Assembly (NCBI GenBank): GCA_030607235.1
Contig: JAUWEX010000097.1
Span: 1 to 5,633, forward strand
Direction of reading: 5' to 3'
DNA: 5,633 nt
DNA from: Planctomycetota bacterium
Lineage (GTDB): Bacteria; Planctomycetota; B129-G9
The notes under the pieces were generated by a model that was not told where the DNA came from, did no database searches, and saw nothing but the letters and a program-made list of their open reading frames with translations. Numbering within the stretch: the first letter of the stretch is position 1; each line of letters opens with the position of its first letter. Of the stretch, positions 1 to 5,264 are shown piece after piece. The position numbers were made by a program, and so were the translations under genes.

Positions 1-125
1 GATAGAGAAGCGTCCCGGCAGAGTCTTCGAGCGCGACCGACAGAGGCGACGACGCAAAAGCCGCTCTCTGTGCCTGACACAACTCAAGGGGGAAAAAAGA
101 GATGCGGCTTAACTTAACGGCATTG

Positions 126-172
126 GAACTGTTCTGAATTATTCCAAATTGCCAATGAGTGGAAGCAAGCGC
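126..172 (+). repeat. Dispersed repeat copy A
   Basis: The 16-mer GAACTGTTCTGAATTA at 126-141 recurs exactly at 5295-5310. It is followed here by CCAATGAGTGGAAGCAAGCGC at 152-172, which corresponds to GTCAGTGGGTAGAAGCAAGCGC at 5342-5363. A triloop hairpin follows the core in both places. The copy looks like a shortened version of the copy at 5295-5363, because the segment between the two shared motifs is shorter here. It lies outside any gene. Confidence 0.65.
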
Positions 173-298
173 CCTGTGCCGAAGGCACAGCAGCGAAGCG
201 CCTGTTGGAATCGGTGGATTTACCCGCTTGTGAGCGGGCAAGGCCCGCAACCCAGGCAACGCCTGGAGGCAATAGGGAAGTAACCACTCATTTCAAGA

Positions 299-388
299 CC
301 CGCCCCTTGCGGGCTACCGCCCGGACGGGACTTGCACTCACTGACAAATCTTGTGCGCGGTTTCGCGATGTGATTTCTTTCTATCCGC
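299..388 (-). repeat. Dispersed repeat, inverted copy (left flank of endonuclease cassette)
   Basis: The segment matches 5101-5194 closely. The best-conserved part, 331-388 against 5137-5194, differs at only a few positions and includes ACTGACAAATCTTGTGCGCGG followed by GTGATTTCTTTCTAT. Read on the minus strand it gives GCGCACAAGATTTGTCAGTGAGTG, the same core as the plus-strand copies near 1646 and 5329. It therefore lies inverted relative to the copy on the other side of the endonuclease genes. Confidence 0.75.
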
Positions 389-432
389 TCCGCCTCAGGC
401 GGATTACGCCGGTGAAATTGGTGAGCGCGCTT

Positions 433-579
433 TTATTCTTTATAAGGCTTGTCAGACATGCCCAAAATATATTTCACAAATTCTGCTCTTGCATAAAATG
501 CGCGACTGATGCTTCCGTGTCCTGGCCCCTTTGTCCTCGGCTGAACAAGCAATCCCATTCTTCCCATTGTTATCGCCAT
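433..579 (-). CDS. Possible 48-residue protein, unrecognised
   Basis: This small open frame starts at an ATG 22 bases downstream of the stop codon of the acidic 64-residue gene and ends with TAA. The product begins MAITMGRMGLL and ends ILGMSDKPYKE; its composition (aromatic, basic and aliphatic residues mixed) looks protein-like. No strong Shine-Dalgarno precedes the ATG, so translation would depend on coupling to the upstream gene. A second, overlapping frame (452-604, 50 codons) begins with an ATGA overlap with the upstream stop, which is good coupling geometry, but its product is asparagine-rich and less protein-like. At most one of the two is likely real. The reading could also be the remnant of a broken gene. 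I do not recognise a family and assign no function. Confidence 0.3.
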   Translation of the reverse strand: MAITMGRMGLLVQPRTKGPGHGSISRAFYARAEFVKYILGMSDKPYKE

Positions 580-600
580 TGTTTCTTTGACTGTTGTCTT

Positions 601-795
601 TCATGTTTCGTCAAAATAACTCTCTTCAACAATACCTGTACCTATAAGTTGCAGGCATTCATCAGGATGAAGTGAAAAAAGTTTTTCCAGTATTTCCTGA
701 AGCAGGTTTGCGTCTTCTGGAAAATCGCTCGCCCCATCCCATTCATCAACAATGCGAATAGATATTGCATTCGCAAAATCTTTTATAGTCGACAT
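601..795 (-). CDS. Small very acidic hypothetical protein (64 aa), partner of HNH gene
   Basis: The gene starts inside the end of the HNH endonuclease gene, with a 13-base overlap. It has its own strong ribosome-binding site AAAGGAG (801-807) five bases before the ATG, so it is very likely translated and co-transcribed with the nuclease. The 64-residue product has about fifteen Asp/Glu and only three Lys/Arg, giving a strong net negative charge. It shows no signal peptide and no membrane segment, and alternating hydrophobic positions suggest a compact helical fold. I do not recognise the family. Small acidic proteins encoded beside nucleases are sometimes inhibitors, immunity proteins or DNA mimics, which is a possible role here but only an inference from charge and gene order. 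It could equally be a general accessory protein. Confidence 0.75.
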   Translation of the reverse strand: MSTIKDFANAISIRIVDEWDGASDFPEDANLLQEILEKLFSLHPDECLQLIGTGIVEESYFDET

Positions 796-1373
796 TTTAT
801 CTCCTTTAATAAGGATTTTTCCATTTGCGTTCTTGTTTTTGCATTAGCGTAATGTGCCTTGCGGTGATGGTGAGCACATAACACCGCCAAATTCCAAATA
901 GCGTCTTCACCTCCCTTGCATAGAGGAATTATATGATGCACTTCTATATATGGAGTTCCATCATCTTTGACAAACGAGTTGTTGCATCCTGAGCAGATAC
1001 AGAATAGACCAAACCTTCTTTTTGCTTCATTAGCCCAGCCAATATCCCTTACATAAATCTCGATGAGATATTCTTTCTTCTCTGGTGTCCCCGCTTGTAT
1101 CTTAACCAGATTTTCGTCTTCAACTTCACCTTCTAATAATTCCACGCCCCTGAGGGTATACGTCCCTGAATTGTTAATGAAAGTCAGCGCGTTGTCATCA
1201 CGCAATTCCTGTAATACACGCCTTAAGGTGTTAAAAGGGGTTTTCGCGGCTGGCCGAAAATCAGAGATGGCATTCTGGTTGTCTGTTTGAAATTCTTGAA
1301 GAGTAAAAGTTCTACTACCCCTCTGGTTACAATAATCAATGATAAGACGATATATAAACTCTTTCCATATCAT
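783..1373 (-). CDS. HNH endonuclease with N-terminal winged-helix (DpnI C-domain-like) domain
   Basis: The 196-residue product has two parts. Residues about 5-75 read as a winged helix: FTLQEF near 23, LRRVLQELRDD at 50-60, then LTFINNSGTYTL at 63-74. This pattern resembles the Dam-replacing/DpnI C-terminal HTH domain. Residues about 120-180 form an HNH nuclease: zinc ligands C127-x2-C130, the catalytic VHHI with H146/H147, N161 in WNLAVLC, and C166-A-H-H169 followed by H170. The second zinc pair is C-x2-H instead of C-x2-C. All key HNH residues are present, so an active double-strand DNA nuclease is expected. A GTG at 1404-1406 would add 11 residues, but GAGGAG lies seven bases before the ATG at 1371-1373, which decides the start. 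No methyltransferase is nearby, so it may be modification-dependent (restricting modified DNA) or an orphan restriction enzyme; specificity cannot be read from the sequence. The gene is more AT-rich than its neighbours, consistent with transfer. Confidence 0.85.
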   Translation of the reverse strand: MIWKEFIYRLIIDYCNQRGSRTFTLQEFQTDNQNAISDFRPAAKTPFNTLRRVLQELRDDNALTFINNSGTYTLRGVELLEGEVEDENLVKIQAGTPEKKEYLIEIYVRDIGWANEAKRRFGLFCICSGCNNSFVKDDGTPYIEVHHIIPLCKGGEDAIWNLAVLCAHHHRKAHYANAKTRTQMEKSLLKEIKCRL

Positions 1374-1380
1374 GCTGCTA

Positions 1381-1386
1381 CTCCTC
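1381..1386 (-). promoter_or_regulatory. Ribosome-binding site deciding the HNH gene start
   Basis: GAGGAG on the minus strand lies seven bases upstream of the ATG at 1371-1373. The upstream GTG at 1404-1406 has no comparable site, so the shorter 196-residue product is preferred. Confidence 0.75.
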
Positions 1387-1428
1387 AATCGACCAGGTTT
1401 TGGCACTGATTCTTCAAAGCAACCCCAG

Positions 1429-1458
1429 ATGCTACCCGTTCCTGTTGGTTCCTGTCAA
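1429..1458 (-). promoter_or_regulatory. Sigma70-type promoter of the HNH cassette
   Basis: On the minus strand a perfect TTGACA (1453-1458) is followed after 18 bases by TAGCAT (1429-1434), predicting transcription from about 1422 and a leader of roughly 50 bases before the HNH start. The spacer carries a direct repeat ACAGGAAC-CA-ACAGGAAC (1448-1455 and 1438-1445), whose copies are exactly ten bases apart. That spacing would place a bound regulator on one DNA face between the two promoter boxes. The promoter call rests on box match and position; the operator idea is inference. Confidence 0.65.
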
Positions 1459-1645
1459 GTTTGAATCTGATGATAGGGAGCATTGAATTTGATCACGTTA
1501 GAAATCAAATGGATCGGGATCGTAGATCGATTTCGGGAAAGATCAAGACCTTTTTGGATGATATGATAAATTCGTGAGATGCGCCTTCAAAAACGGTGCC
1601 GACGCCTTTTTACAGAGACCGCCAACAACGCGGAAAAAGTTGCAG
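1459..1645. other. Gene-free region upstream of the HNH promoter with a GATC cluster
   Basis: No gene is supported between the HNH promoter and the repeat at 1646. The stretch holds five GATC sites, at 1491, 1512, 1518, 1525 and 1541, within 54 bases. It continues into a featureless segment with two A/T-run patches (1550-1560 and 1590-1640). A short rightward open frame starting at 1579 runs into the repeat and is not credible as a gene. Confidence 0.6.
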
Positions 1646-1745
1646 GATTTGTCAGTGGGTGGCAGCCTCCGCTTTTGGCGAAGCCAACAGGAGGCGTGCA
1701 TTGGAATGAGTGCTTACTGTCCGTTTGGCTGCGGGCCTCGCCCGC
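1646..1745 (+). repeat. Dispersed repeat copy B (right flank of endonuclease cassette)
   Basis: GATTTGTCAGTGGGTG at 1646-1661 matches the minus strand of 335-350 at 15 of 16 positions, in opposite orientation. It is followed by an outer CCTCC/GGAGG pair (1666-1670, 1690-1694) enclosing TTGGC-GAA-GCCAA (1675-1687), then TTGGAATGAGTG, then GCGGGC-CTC-GCCCGC (1731-1745). The order core, hairpin, TTGGAAT, second hairpin recurs in the copies near 152 and 5342. The final hairpin lies about 40 bases past the end of the lipoprotein operon and may also stall that transcript, although no T-run follows it. Confidence 0.7.
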
Positions 1746-1784
1746 CTCCACGCTTGGGAGCAGGCCCCGCCCGCGCGGAGAAAT

Positions 1785-2453
1785 CTACATATACTTCTTG
1801 TCCGATTCCATGCGCCTGAACTCATCGGCCATTTCGATAACCCTCTCGTCGACCTTGTAGCCCGCCTTGCGCGCGGCCTTTAGCGCATTTATCTGCGCCA
1901 TCGATACGTTATGTCGCTTCCAGATTGTTGCTGTCTGTGCGTCGCTGAAGTAGCGATAGAGCGCCAGCCTCTGATTTATTTCGATATATTTGATCGCGTG
2001 GACGATTACCCCTCGCGTCAGTTTTTCTTCTTCCGGCGTGAATTCGATATCGCTCTGCAGTGCTTCGATCAGGAAGATCAGCGCGCGCGCATGACCGACT
2101 GTCAGTTCGCTGTAGTTGTTTTTTAGGAAGATGAGCCCGTTGTGCGGGTCGGCGAGGCCCATGACGATATTGCCCACAAGTTCCTTCGCCGCGGCGCGGT
2201 ATTGTTCGACCTCTTCGGGCGTGCCCTCGGCTCGCATCAGTTCCATCGCCGCTTCGCACGATCGGCAAAGGCTTACCTTGTGGCCGATGGTCCAGTATCC
2301 GTCCTCGTTTCTGGAGTGCGCCAGATAGATCAATTCTTTATTGTCGAAAGATTTGCCGGGGACGGTGGGGGGCTTTGTGTGCGGGCAGCCGACTGTCGCG
2401 ACCAGCACCACGACCAGCGCCGCGAGAACGATGCGGATATTGTTTCGCTTCAT
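1785..2453 (-). CDS. Shortened toroid-family lipoprotein, most degenerate copy (222 aa)
   Basis: This third gene of the leftward operon encodes a probable lipoprotein. It has a basic start MKRNNIR, a hydrophobic run, and Cys23 in TVGC as the likely lipidation site (a loose lipobox, because the -3 residue is Thr). The mature part is a close paralogue of the gene just upstream: both share EEVEQYRAAAKELVGNIVM, ARALIFL/ARSLIFL, EALQSDIE and TPEEEKLTR. The first repeat motif survives as SRNEDGYW (47-54). The second has decayed: where the paralogues have HQ-x3-G-C-W, this one has NQRLALYRYF near 160-169. GGAGG lies six bases before the ATG (2460-2464). It is probably anchored in a membrane facing outward. 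No catalytic residues are evident, so a binding or structural role is more likely than an enzymatic one, but this is not shown. Confidence 0.8.
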   Translation of the reverse strand: MKRNNIRIVLAALVVVLVATVGCPHTKPPTVPGKSFDNKELIYLAHSRNEDGYWTIGHKVSLCRSCEAAMELMRAEGTPEEVEQYRAAAKELVGNIVMGLADPHNGLIFLKNNYSELTVGHARALIFLIEALQSDIEFTPEEEKLTRGVIVHAIKYIEINQRLALYRYFSDAQTATIWKRHNVSMAQINALKAARKAGYKVDERVIEMADEFRRMESDKKYM

Positions 2454-2521
2454 TTTATTCCTCCATTCGGATCGGTACTCCGCGTTCTTCGCGGTTAATC
2501 ACGAATTTTAATTGCCGGAGA
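2454..2521 (-). other. Intergenic spacer with small hairpin inside the lipoprotein operon
   Basis: Between the second and third lipoprotein genes the minus strand contains CCGCG-AAGAA-CGCGG (near 2479-2493), a five-base-pair stem without a following T-run, followed by the GGAGG site of the third gene. It could trim or attenuate expression of the last gene, or be part of a dispersed repeat. It is not a convincing intrinsic terminator. Confidence 0.4.
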
Positions 2522-3184
2522 TTATTCCCACTGCGTCAATCCCTTTTTGATGAACGCCTCGCCCTTTGCGATAATTTTTGCGTCCGCCGCAAATCCCGCC
2601 TGCCGCGCGGCCTTGAGCGCGTGGATGTGCAGCATCGTTACGCCGTATTCCCTCAGCGCCTTTGTTGAGTTGATGTAATTCTCGTACCAGCAGCCGTCGG
2701 GGTGCTGATGTTTTTCGATAAATCGGATCGCGTTGACGATCGTATCCCGCGTCAGTTTTTCTTCTTCGGGTGTGTATTCGATATCGCTTTGCAGCGCTTC
2801 GACGAGAAAAATCAGCGAGCGCGCGTGAGCGACCGCCTCTTCGTCGCAGTTTTTTTCGAGATAAATGTATCCGTTTCGCGGGTCGGCGACGAACATTACG
2901 ATATTGCCCACCAGTTCCTTCGCCGCGGCGCGGTATTGTTCGACTTCCTCGGCTGTGCCATCGCCGCGCATCAGTTCCGTGGCGACTATACACGATTTGT
3001 AAAGGCTGATATTGTCCCTGATGAGCCAGTATCCGTCTTTGTTTCTGGAGAACATCAGGTAGTTCAATTGGTTTTTGTCGAACGGTTCGCGGGAGACGGT
3101 TTTGTCCGTGTGTGCGCAGCCCACGGCCGCGATCAGCGAGACGACCAGCGCCGCGAGGGCGATGCGGATATTTTTTCGTTTCAT
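2522..3184 (-). CDS. Shortened toroid-family lipoprotein (220 aa)
   Basis: This is the second gene of the leftward operon. Its ATG overlaps the TGA of the preceding gene (ATGA, 3181-3184), with GGAGG seven bases before the ATG, so translation is probably coupled. The signal peptide begins MKRKNIRIAL and leads to Cys23 in AVGC, marking an exported lipid-anchored protein. Two repeat motifs of the prenyltransferase/squalene-oxidase type remain: RNKDGYW (47-53) and Q160-HPDG-C-W166, the latter followed by IHALKAARQAGF as in the 369-residue neighbour. At 220 residues it corresponds only to the N-terminal half of that neighbour and so cannot close a full alpha/alpha toroid by itself; it might oligomerise or bind a partner. 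It is very similar to the next gene at both protein and DNA level, pointing to a recent tandem duplication. Confidence 0.82.
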   Translation of the reverse strand: MKRKNIRIALAALVVSLIAAVGCAHTDKTVSREPFDKNQLNYLMFSRNKDGYWLIRDNISLYKSCIVATELMRGDGTAEEVEQYRAAAKELVGNIVMFVADPRNGYIYLEKNCDEEAVAHARSLIFLVEALQSDIEYTPEEEKLTRDTIVNAIRFIEKHQHPDGCWYENYINSTKALREYGVTMLHIHALKAARQAGFAADAKIIAKGEAFIKKGLTQWE

Positions 3185-4290
3185 GATTGTTCCTCCAGTT
3201 GGAGTTTACCTCTTACGCGAGCGGAGTCAATGTTTTTATAAATCGGCAGCGCGCGCTTCGGCATTTGCAGTATCAGGCACGCCATCGCGGTGGTGTAGAT
3301 TTCGCTCGGCGGCATACTGCCCTTTCGCAGTGCGGGCCATGCGCCGGACTCCTTCTGGTTTGCCAGGTACCATGTGCTGACGCCTTCGTAGTAGTCGTTC
3401 CAGTATTTGTCGCCCAGGTAAAAGCAGACCGTGCTTGTGAAAAGGTGATATGAGTTGGCATAATCTATCGCGCTAATGTCGAGAGACTCTTTTTGGCTGC
3501 ATGTTGCTATAACACTTTTGACGCTGGTTCGCAGAACCGGGTCTTGATACCAGCCGCCGATGATATGCGCGGCGACGGCCGATGCTGCGAGCGTGAGTGC
3601 AACTCCCGATTTCATATACGTCTTGTTGAATTCGCGCGCCTTGTCCAATACTTTTTTGCTGACGGTGAAGCCCGCATCTTTCGCGGCAATGAGGGCGTAG
3701 ATGTGCATCGCGGTGGGGATGTCGTTGTGCCCGCCGCTGTAGTTTTGATACCAGCAGCCGCTTCGATCCTGATGAGTTTCAATAAAACCGATTGCCTGTG
3801 CAATTATGTTGTGGACTATCTTTTGTTCCGCGTCGCTGAGGATGTCGGTTTGATATACCTGCGTCAGGAAGAGTACGCCGAAGGCCTGGTCGAACGCGTG
3901 TCTGCTATCGAAGTTGTGGATGGATGGTTTTTTGAATATTTGGCCGCTACGTTGGTTCGCATGTCCGACTATTTCCCCTGTGAGTTCATACGCGGCCTGT
4001 ATGTACGGCTCCGGGTCGTCGGCGTAGTTCGCGCGATGCAGCAGCGCCAGCCCGGCGATGCACGAGATCGGTATTGCGTAATTTCCGGCCTTGTGCCAGA
4101 GGCCGTCGTCGCTCTGTTGATCGACCAGAAAATCCAGTCCGCGCTTGACGGCCTTGTCGATTCGGGCCTGTCGCTGGGCCGCGGTTTCGGGCTGCGGTTT
4201 CGGAGGGGGATCGGGGTTGTGTGCGCATCCGATGAAGAGGGGCGGCACGGCGAGGCTCGCCAGTACTATCCATATCAAAATCACTCGCAT
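3181..4290 (-). CDS. Lipoprotein with prenyltransferase/squalene-oxidase-type repeats (369 aa)
   Basis: This is the first gene of the leftward operon. Residues 1-22 form a lipoprotein signal peptide with Cys22 in FIGC, followed by a Pro-rich linker (PDPPPKPQPE). The rest is helical, with three repeat motifs: QSDDGLW (59-65), QDRSGCW (174-180) and QKESGAW (312-318), each fitting Q-x3-G-x-W. Helices rich in small residues follow them, such as TAMHIYALIAAKDAGF and IYTTAMACLILQMP. This is the alpha/alpha-toroid fold of squalene-hopene cyclases, prenyltransferases and many uncharacterised planctomycete proteins. The Asp-rich DxDD cyclase motif and the zinc ligands of prenyltransferases are not seen, so an enzymatic role is unlikely. 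The protein probably sits lipid-anchored in the envelope and binds a partner or glycan. GTG at 4302 is an alternative start, but GGAGG at 4296-4300 sits five bases before the ATG at 4288-4290 and decides the start. Confidence 0.85.
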   Translation of the reverse strand: MRVILIWIVLASLAVPPLFIGCAHNPDPPPKPQPETAAQRQARIDKAVKRGLDFLVDQQSDDGLWHKAGNYAIPISCIAGLALLHRANYADDPEPYIQAAYELTGEIVGHANQRSGQIFKKPSIHNFDSRHAFDQAFGVLFLTQVYQTDILSDAEQKIVHNIIAQAIGFIETHQDRSGCWYQNYSGGHNDIPTAMHIYALIAAKDAGFTVSKKVLDKAREFNKTYMKSGVALTLAASAVAAHIIGGWYQDPVLRTSVKSVIATCSQKESLDISAIDYANSYHLFTSTVCFYLGDKYWNDYYEGVSTWYLANQKESGAWPALRKGSMPPSEIYTTAMACLILQMPKRALPIYKNIDSARVRGKLQLEEQS

Positions 4291-4295
4291 CGCAA

Positions 4296-4300
4296 CCTCC
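4296..4300 (-). promoter_or_regulatory. Ribosome-binding site deciding the start of the 369-aa lipoprotein
   Basis: GGAGG on the minus strand is five bases upstream of ATG 4288-4290. It would lie inside the coding region if the upstream GTG at 4300-4302 were used, so the GTG is rejected. Confidence 0.75.
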
Positions 4301-4326
4301 ACTGGTTGTCGGCTGGAATCTCACCT

Positions 4327-4358
4327 ATTGTACGTGTGTAATTGGGTTTTGCTTGCAA
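4327..4358 (-). promoter_or_regulatory. Probable promoter of the lipoprotein operon
   Basis: The minus strand has TACAAT (4327-4332), five of six matches to the -10 consensus, placing transcription at about 4320 and the ATG about 30 bases further on. The nearest -35-like box is TTGCAA (4353-4358), but the 20-base spacer is longer than ideal. The promoter would therefore be weak or need an activator. Confidence 0.45.
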
Positions 4359-4437
4359 TCTTATTCACACGCGCGGATAATGCGGGGGAAATTGCATTGC
4401 GGCAGAGGAGTGCGGGCACTGATCGTCAACTCTGTGC

Positions 4438-4467
4438 TTGATTTTTGGCGCCGATGCGGTGTAATAT
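4438..4467 (+). promoter_or_regulatory. Probable promoter of the zinc-ribbon / HTH gene pair
   Basis: TTGATT (4438-4443) and TAATAT (4462-4467) are separated by 18 bases, each matching four of six consensus positions. Transcription would begin near 4474 and give a leader of about 30 bases that ends in the AAGGAGG site of the zinc-ribbon gene. Confidence 0.5.
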
Positions 4468-4502
4468 AGGCGCGAACCAATCACCTATCAAAGGAGGATG
4501 TC

Positions 4503-4655
4503 ATGGCAGAATCGATGGAAGTCTATTGCGTGAAGTGCAAAGCGAAGAAGACCATCAGCGAGTACGAAATCGTTACCACCAAAAACAACCGCAAGATGGC
4601 CAAGGGCAAGTGCCCCGATTGCGGAACGGGCGTCAACAAGTTCCTCAAGGCCTGA
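4503..4655 (+). CDS. DUF5679-like small zinc-ribbon protein (50 aa)
   Basis: This 50-residue gene has an excellent ribosome-binding site, AAGGAGG at 4491-4497, five bases before the ATG. The product contains two CxxC pairs, C9-V-K-C12 and C37-P-D-C40, separated by a basic stretch with TTKNNRKMAKG, and ends VNKFLKA. This is the layout of the DUF5679 zinc-ribbon family (YCVKC near the N-terminus, then a Lys/Asn/Gly-rich strand, then CP-x-CG). The four cysteines should hold one zinc ion. The family's function is not established; zinc ribbons of this size commonly bind nucleic acid or act as adaptors to larger complexes. The protein is basic and cytoplasmic. It is read in the same direction as the HTH gene 94 bases downstream, so the two may share a transcript. 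Confidence 0.9.
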   Translation: MAESMEVYCVKCKAKKTISEYEIVTTKNNRKMAKGKCPDCGTGVNKFLKA

Positions 4656-4736
4656 CGCACCTGCACCGCCGGGCCGCCGGAGATCGGCGCGGCGTGCGGC
4701 AATCATTCGGATAAAAAAATAGTCGCACAATTCAAT

Positions 4737-4741
4737 GGAGG
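4737..4741 (+). promoter_or_regulatory. Ribosome-binding site deciding the HTH gene start
   Basis: GGAGG lies eight bases before the ATG at 4750-4752. An earlier in-frame ATG at 4735 overlaps this site and has no Shine-Dalgarno of its own. Confidence 0.75.
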
Positions 4742-4749
4742 TGTTGGCG

Positions 4750-5040
4750 ATGGCTTTGTTAAAAAAAGCCCCCGCCCGGGGTGTCTACGACGTCAAACAA
4801 GCCGCGCGTTTCTTGGGCGTCGGCGAAGACGACATAATCCGTGCGATCGAGGAAAGCACCCTGCCCGCGAGGAAACTCGGCGACAGGTGGCTCATCGCGC
4901 GGCCTGCGCTGGTGCGCTGGCTGGAGGAGGGCACGCCCCCGGTTCCGCCTGCGGTTCCTGCGCCCAGGCCGAGGCTGCCGCTGTTTTTGACCGCGTTTAA
5001 CCTGCAGCAGGCGTCGACCAACGCGATTTGGGCGCTCTAG
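4750..5040 (+). CDS. Excisionase-type HTH DNA-binding protein (96 aa)
   Basis: Residues about 14-60 fit the MerR-like winged HTH of the excisionase/HTH_17 family: VKQAARFLGVGEDDIIRAI forms the two helices, LPARKLGDRWLI the wing, and ALVRWLEE the closing helix. This small domain binds DNA, usually as a recombination directionality factor or a small regulator. After it comes an unusual proline-rich linker (PPVPPAVPAPRPRLP, 63-77) and a short hydrophobic end (LFLTAFNLQQASTNAIWAL) that the plain domain lacks; the tail may serve in dimerisation or partner binding. No integrase or phage gene is in view, so an excisionase function is not supported by context and a housekeeping or regulatory role is as likely. 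The ATG at 4750 is chosen because GGAGG lies eight bases upstream. It may be cotranscribed with the zinc-ribbon gene. Confidence 0.83.
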   Translation: MALLKKAPARGVYDVKQAARFLGVGEDDIIRAIEESTLPARKLGDRWLIARPALVRWLEEGTPPVPPAVPAPRPRLPLFLTAFNLQQASTNAIWAL

Positions 5041-5042
5041 CC

Positions 5043-5069
5043 GCCCGTCCGACGGCGGGCAGGGCCCGC
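5043..5069 (+). terminator. GC-rich hairpin directly after the HTH gene
   Basis: Two competing stems begin three bases past the stop codon: GCCCG/CGGGC (5043-5060) and the perfect GCGGGC-AGG-GCCCGC (5055-5069). No T-run follows, so this is not a classical intrinsic terminator. It may still end or stabilise the transcript, and its shape matches the repeat hairpins elsewhere in the window (compare 1731-1745). Confidence 0.4.
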
Positions 5070-5100
5070 GGCCAAGCATGGAGGAAGCACACGCTCCAAA

Positions 5101-5194
5101 ACCCGCTCGCTACGGGCTGTCGCCCGGAGCGTTTCGCTTGCGTTTACTGACAAATCTTGTGCGCGGATTCGCGGTGTGATTTCTTTCTATTCGC
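5101..5194 (-). repeat. Dispersed repeat, inverted copy (matches left flank of endonuclease cassette)
   Basis: The segment aligns with 299-388. Positions 5137-5194 match 331-388 over 58 bases with few differences, including ACTGACAAATCTTGTGCGCGG and GTGATTTCTTTCTAT. Read on the minus strand it carries the core CACAAGATTTGTCAGT, opposing the forward copy at 5329-5350. Confidence 0.75.
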
Positions 5195-5264
5195 AGATTT
5201 CGCAGAATTTTTTGTTCTTGTTTTCACCGCCGAGATCGCAGAGGCGGACTGCCTGGCCAATGAG

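Larger units (their letters stand above)
1..432. other. Gene-free stretch rich in small hairpins and dispersed repeat copies
   Basis: I see no convincing gene here. One frame is open from the left edge to a stop at 115-117 and could be the tail of an upstream gene, but nothing in it is recognisable. From about 120 onward the sequence is a mosaic of short perfect inverted repeats: CTGTGCC-GAA-GGCACAG at 174-190, CCCGCT-TGTG-AGCGGG at 223-238, CCAGGC-AAC-GCCTGG at 252-266, CCCGC/GCGGG at 299-313 and TCCGCC-TCA-GGCGGA at 389-403. Motifs shared with other intergenic regions of the window lie between these hairpins. A long rightward frame across 205-675 is open only because it runs through these repeats and then antisense to the small acidic gene. 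Confidence 0.7.

Noticed and set aside
1..117. Frame open from the left edge to a TAA at 115-117
   Set aside because: It may be the tail of an upstream gene, but two frames are open over similar lengths and neither shows a recognisable motif, so no gene is called.
205..675. Rightward 156-codon open frame
   Set aside because: It runs through hairpin repeats and then antisense to the end of the acidic gene. It has no ribosome-binding site and no recognisable protein pattern.
1404..1406. GTG start for the HNH gene
   Set aside because: The ATG at 1371-1373 has GAGGAG seven bases upstream, whereas the GTG has no ribosome-binding site and would shorten the leader.
3493..4341. Rightward 282-codon open frame
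   Set aside because: It lies antisense to the well-supported 369-residue lipoprotein, which has a signal peptide, repeat motifs and a ribosome-binding site. The open frame is a by-product of that gene's codon use.
4656..4749. Intrinsic terminator between the zinc-ribbon and HTH genes
   Set aside because: The GC-rich stretch (CCGCCGGGCCGCCGG and following) gives no clear stem followed by a T-run.
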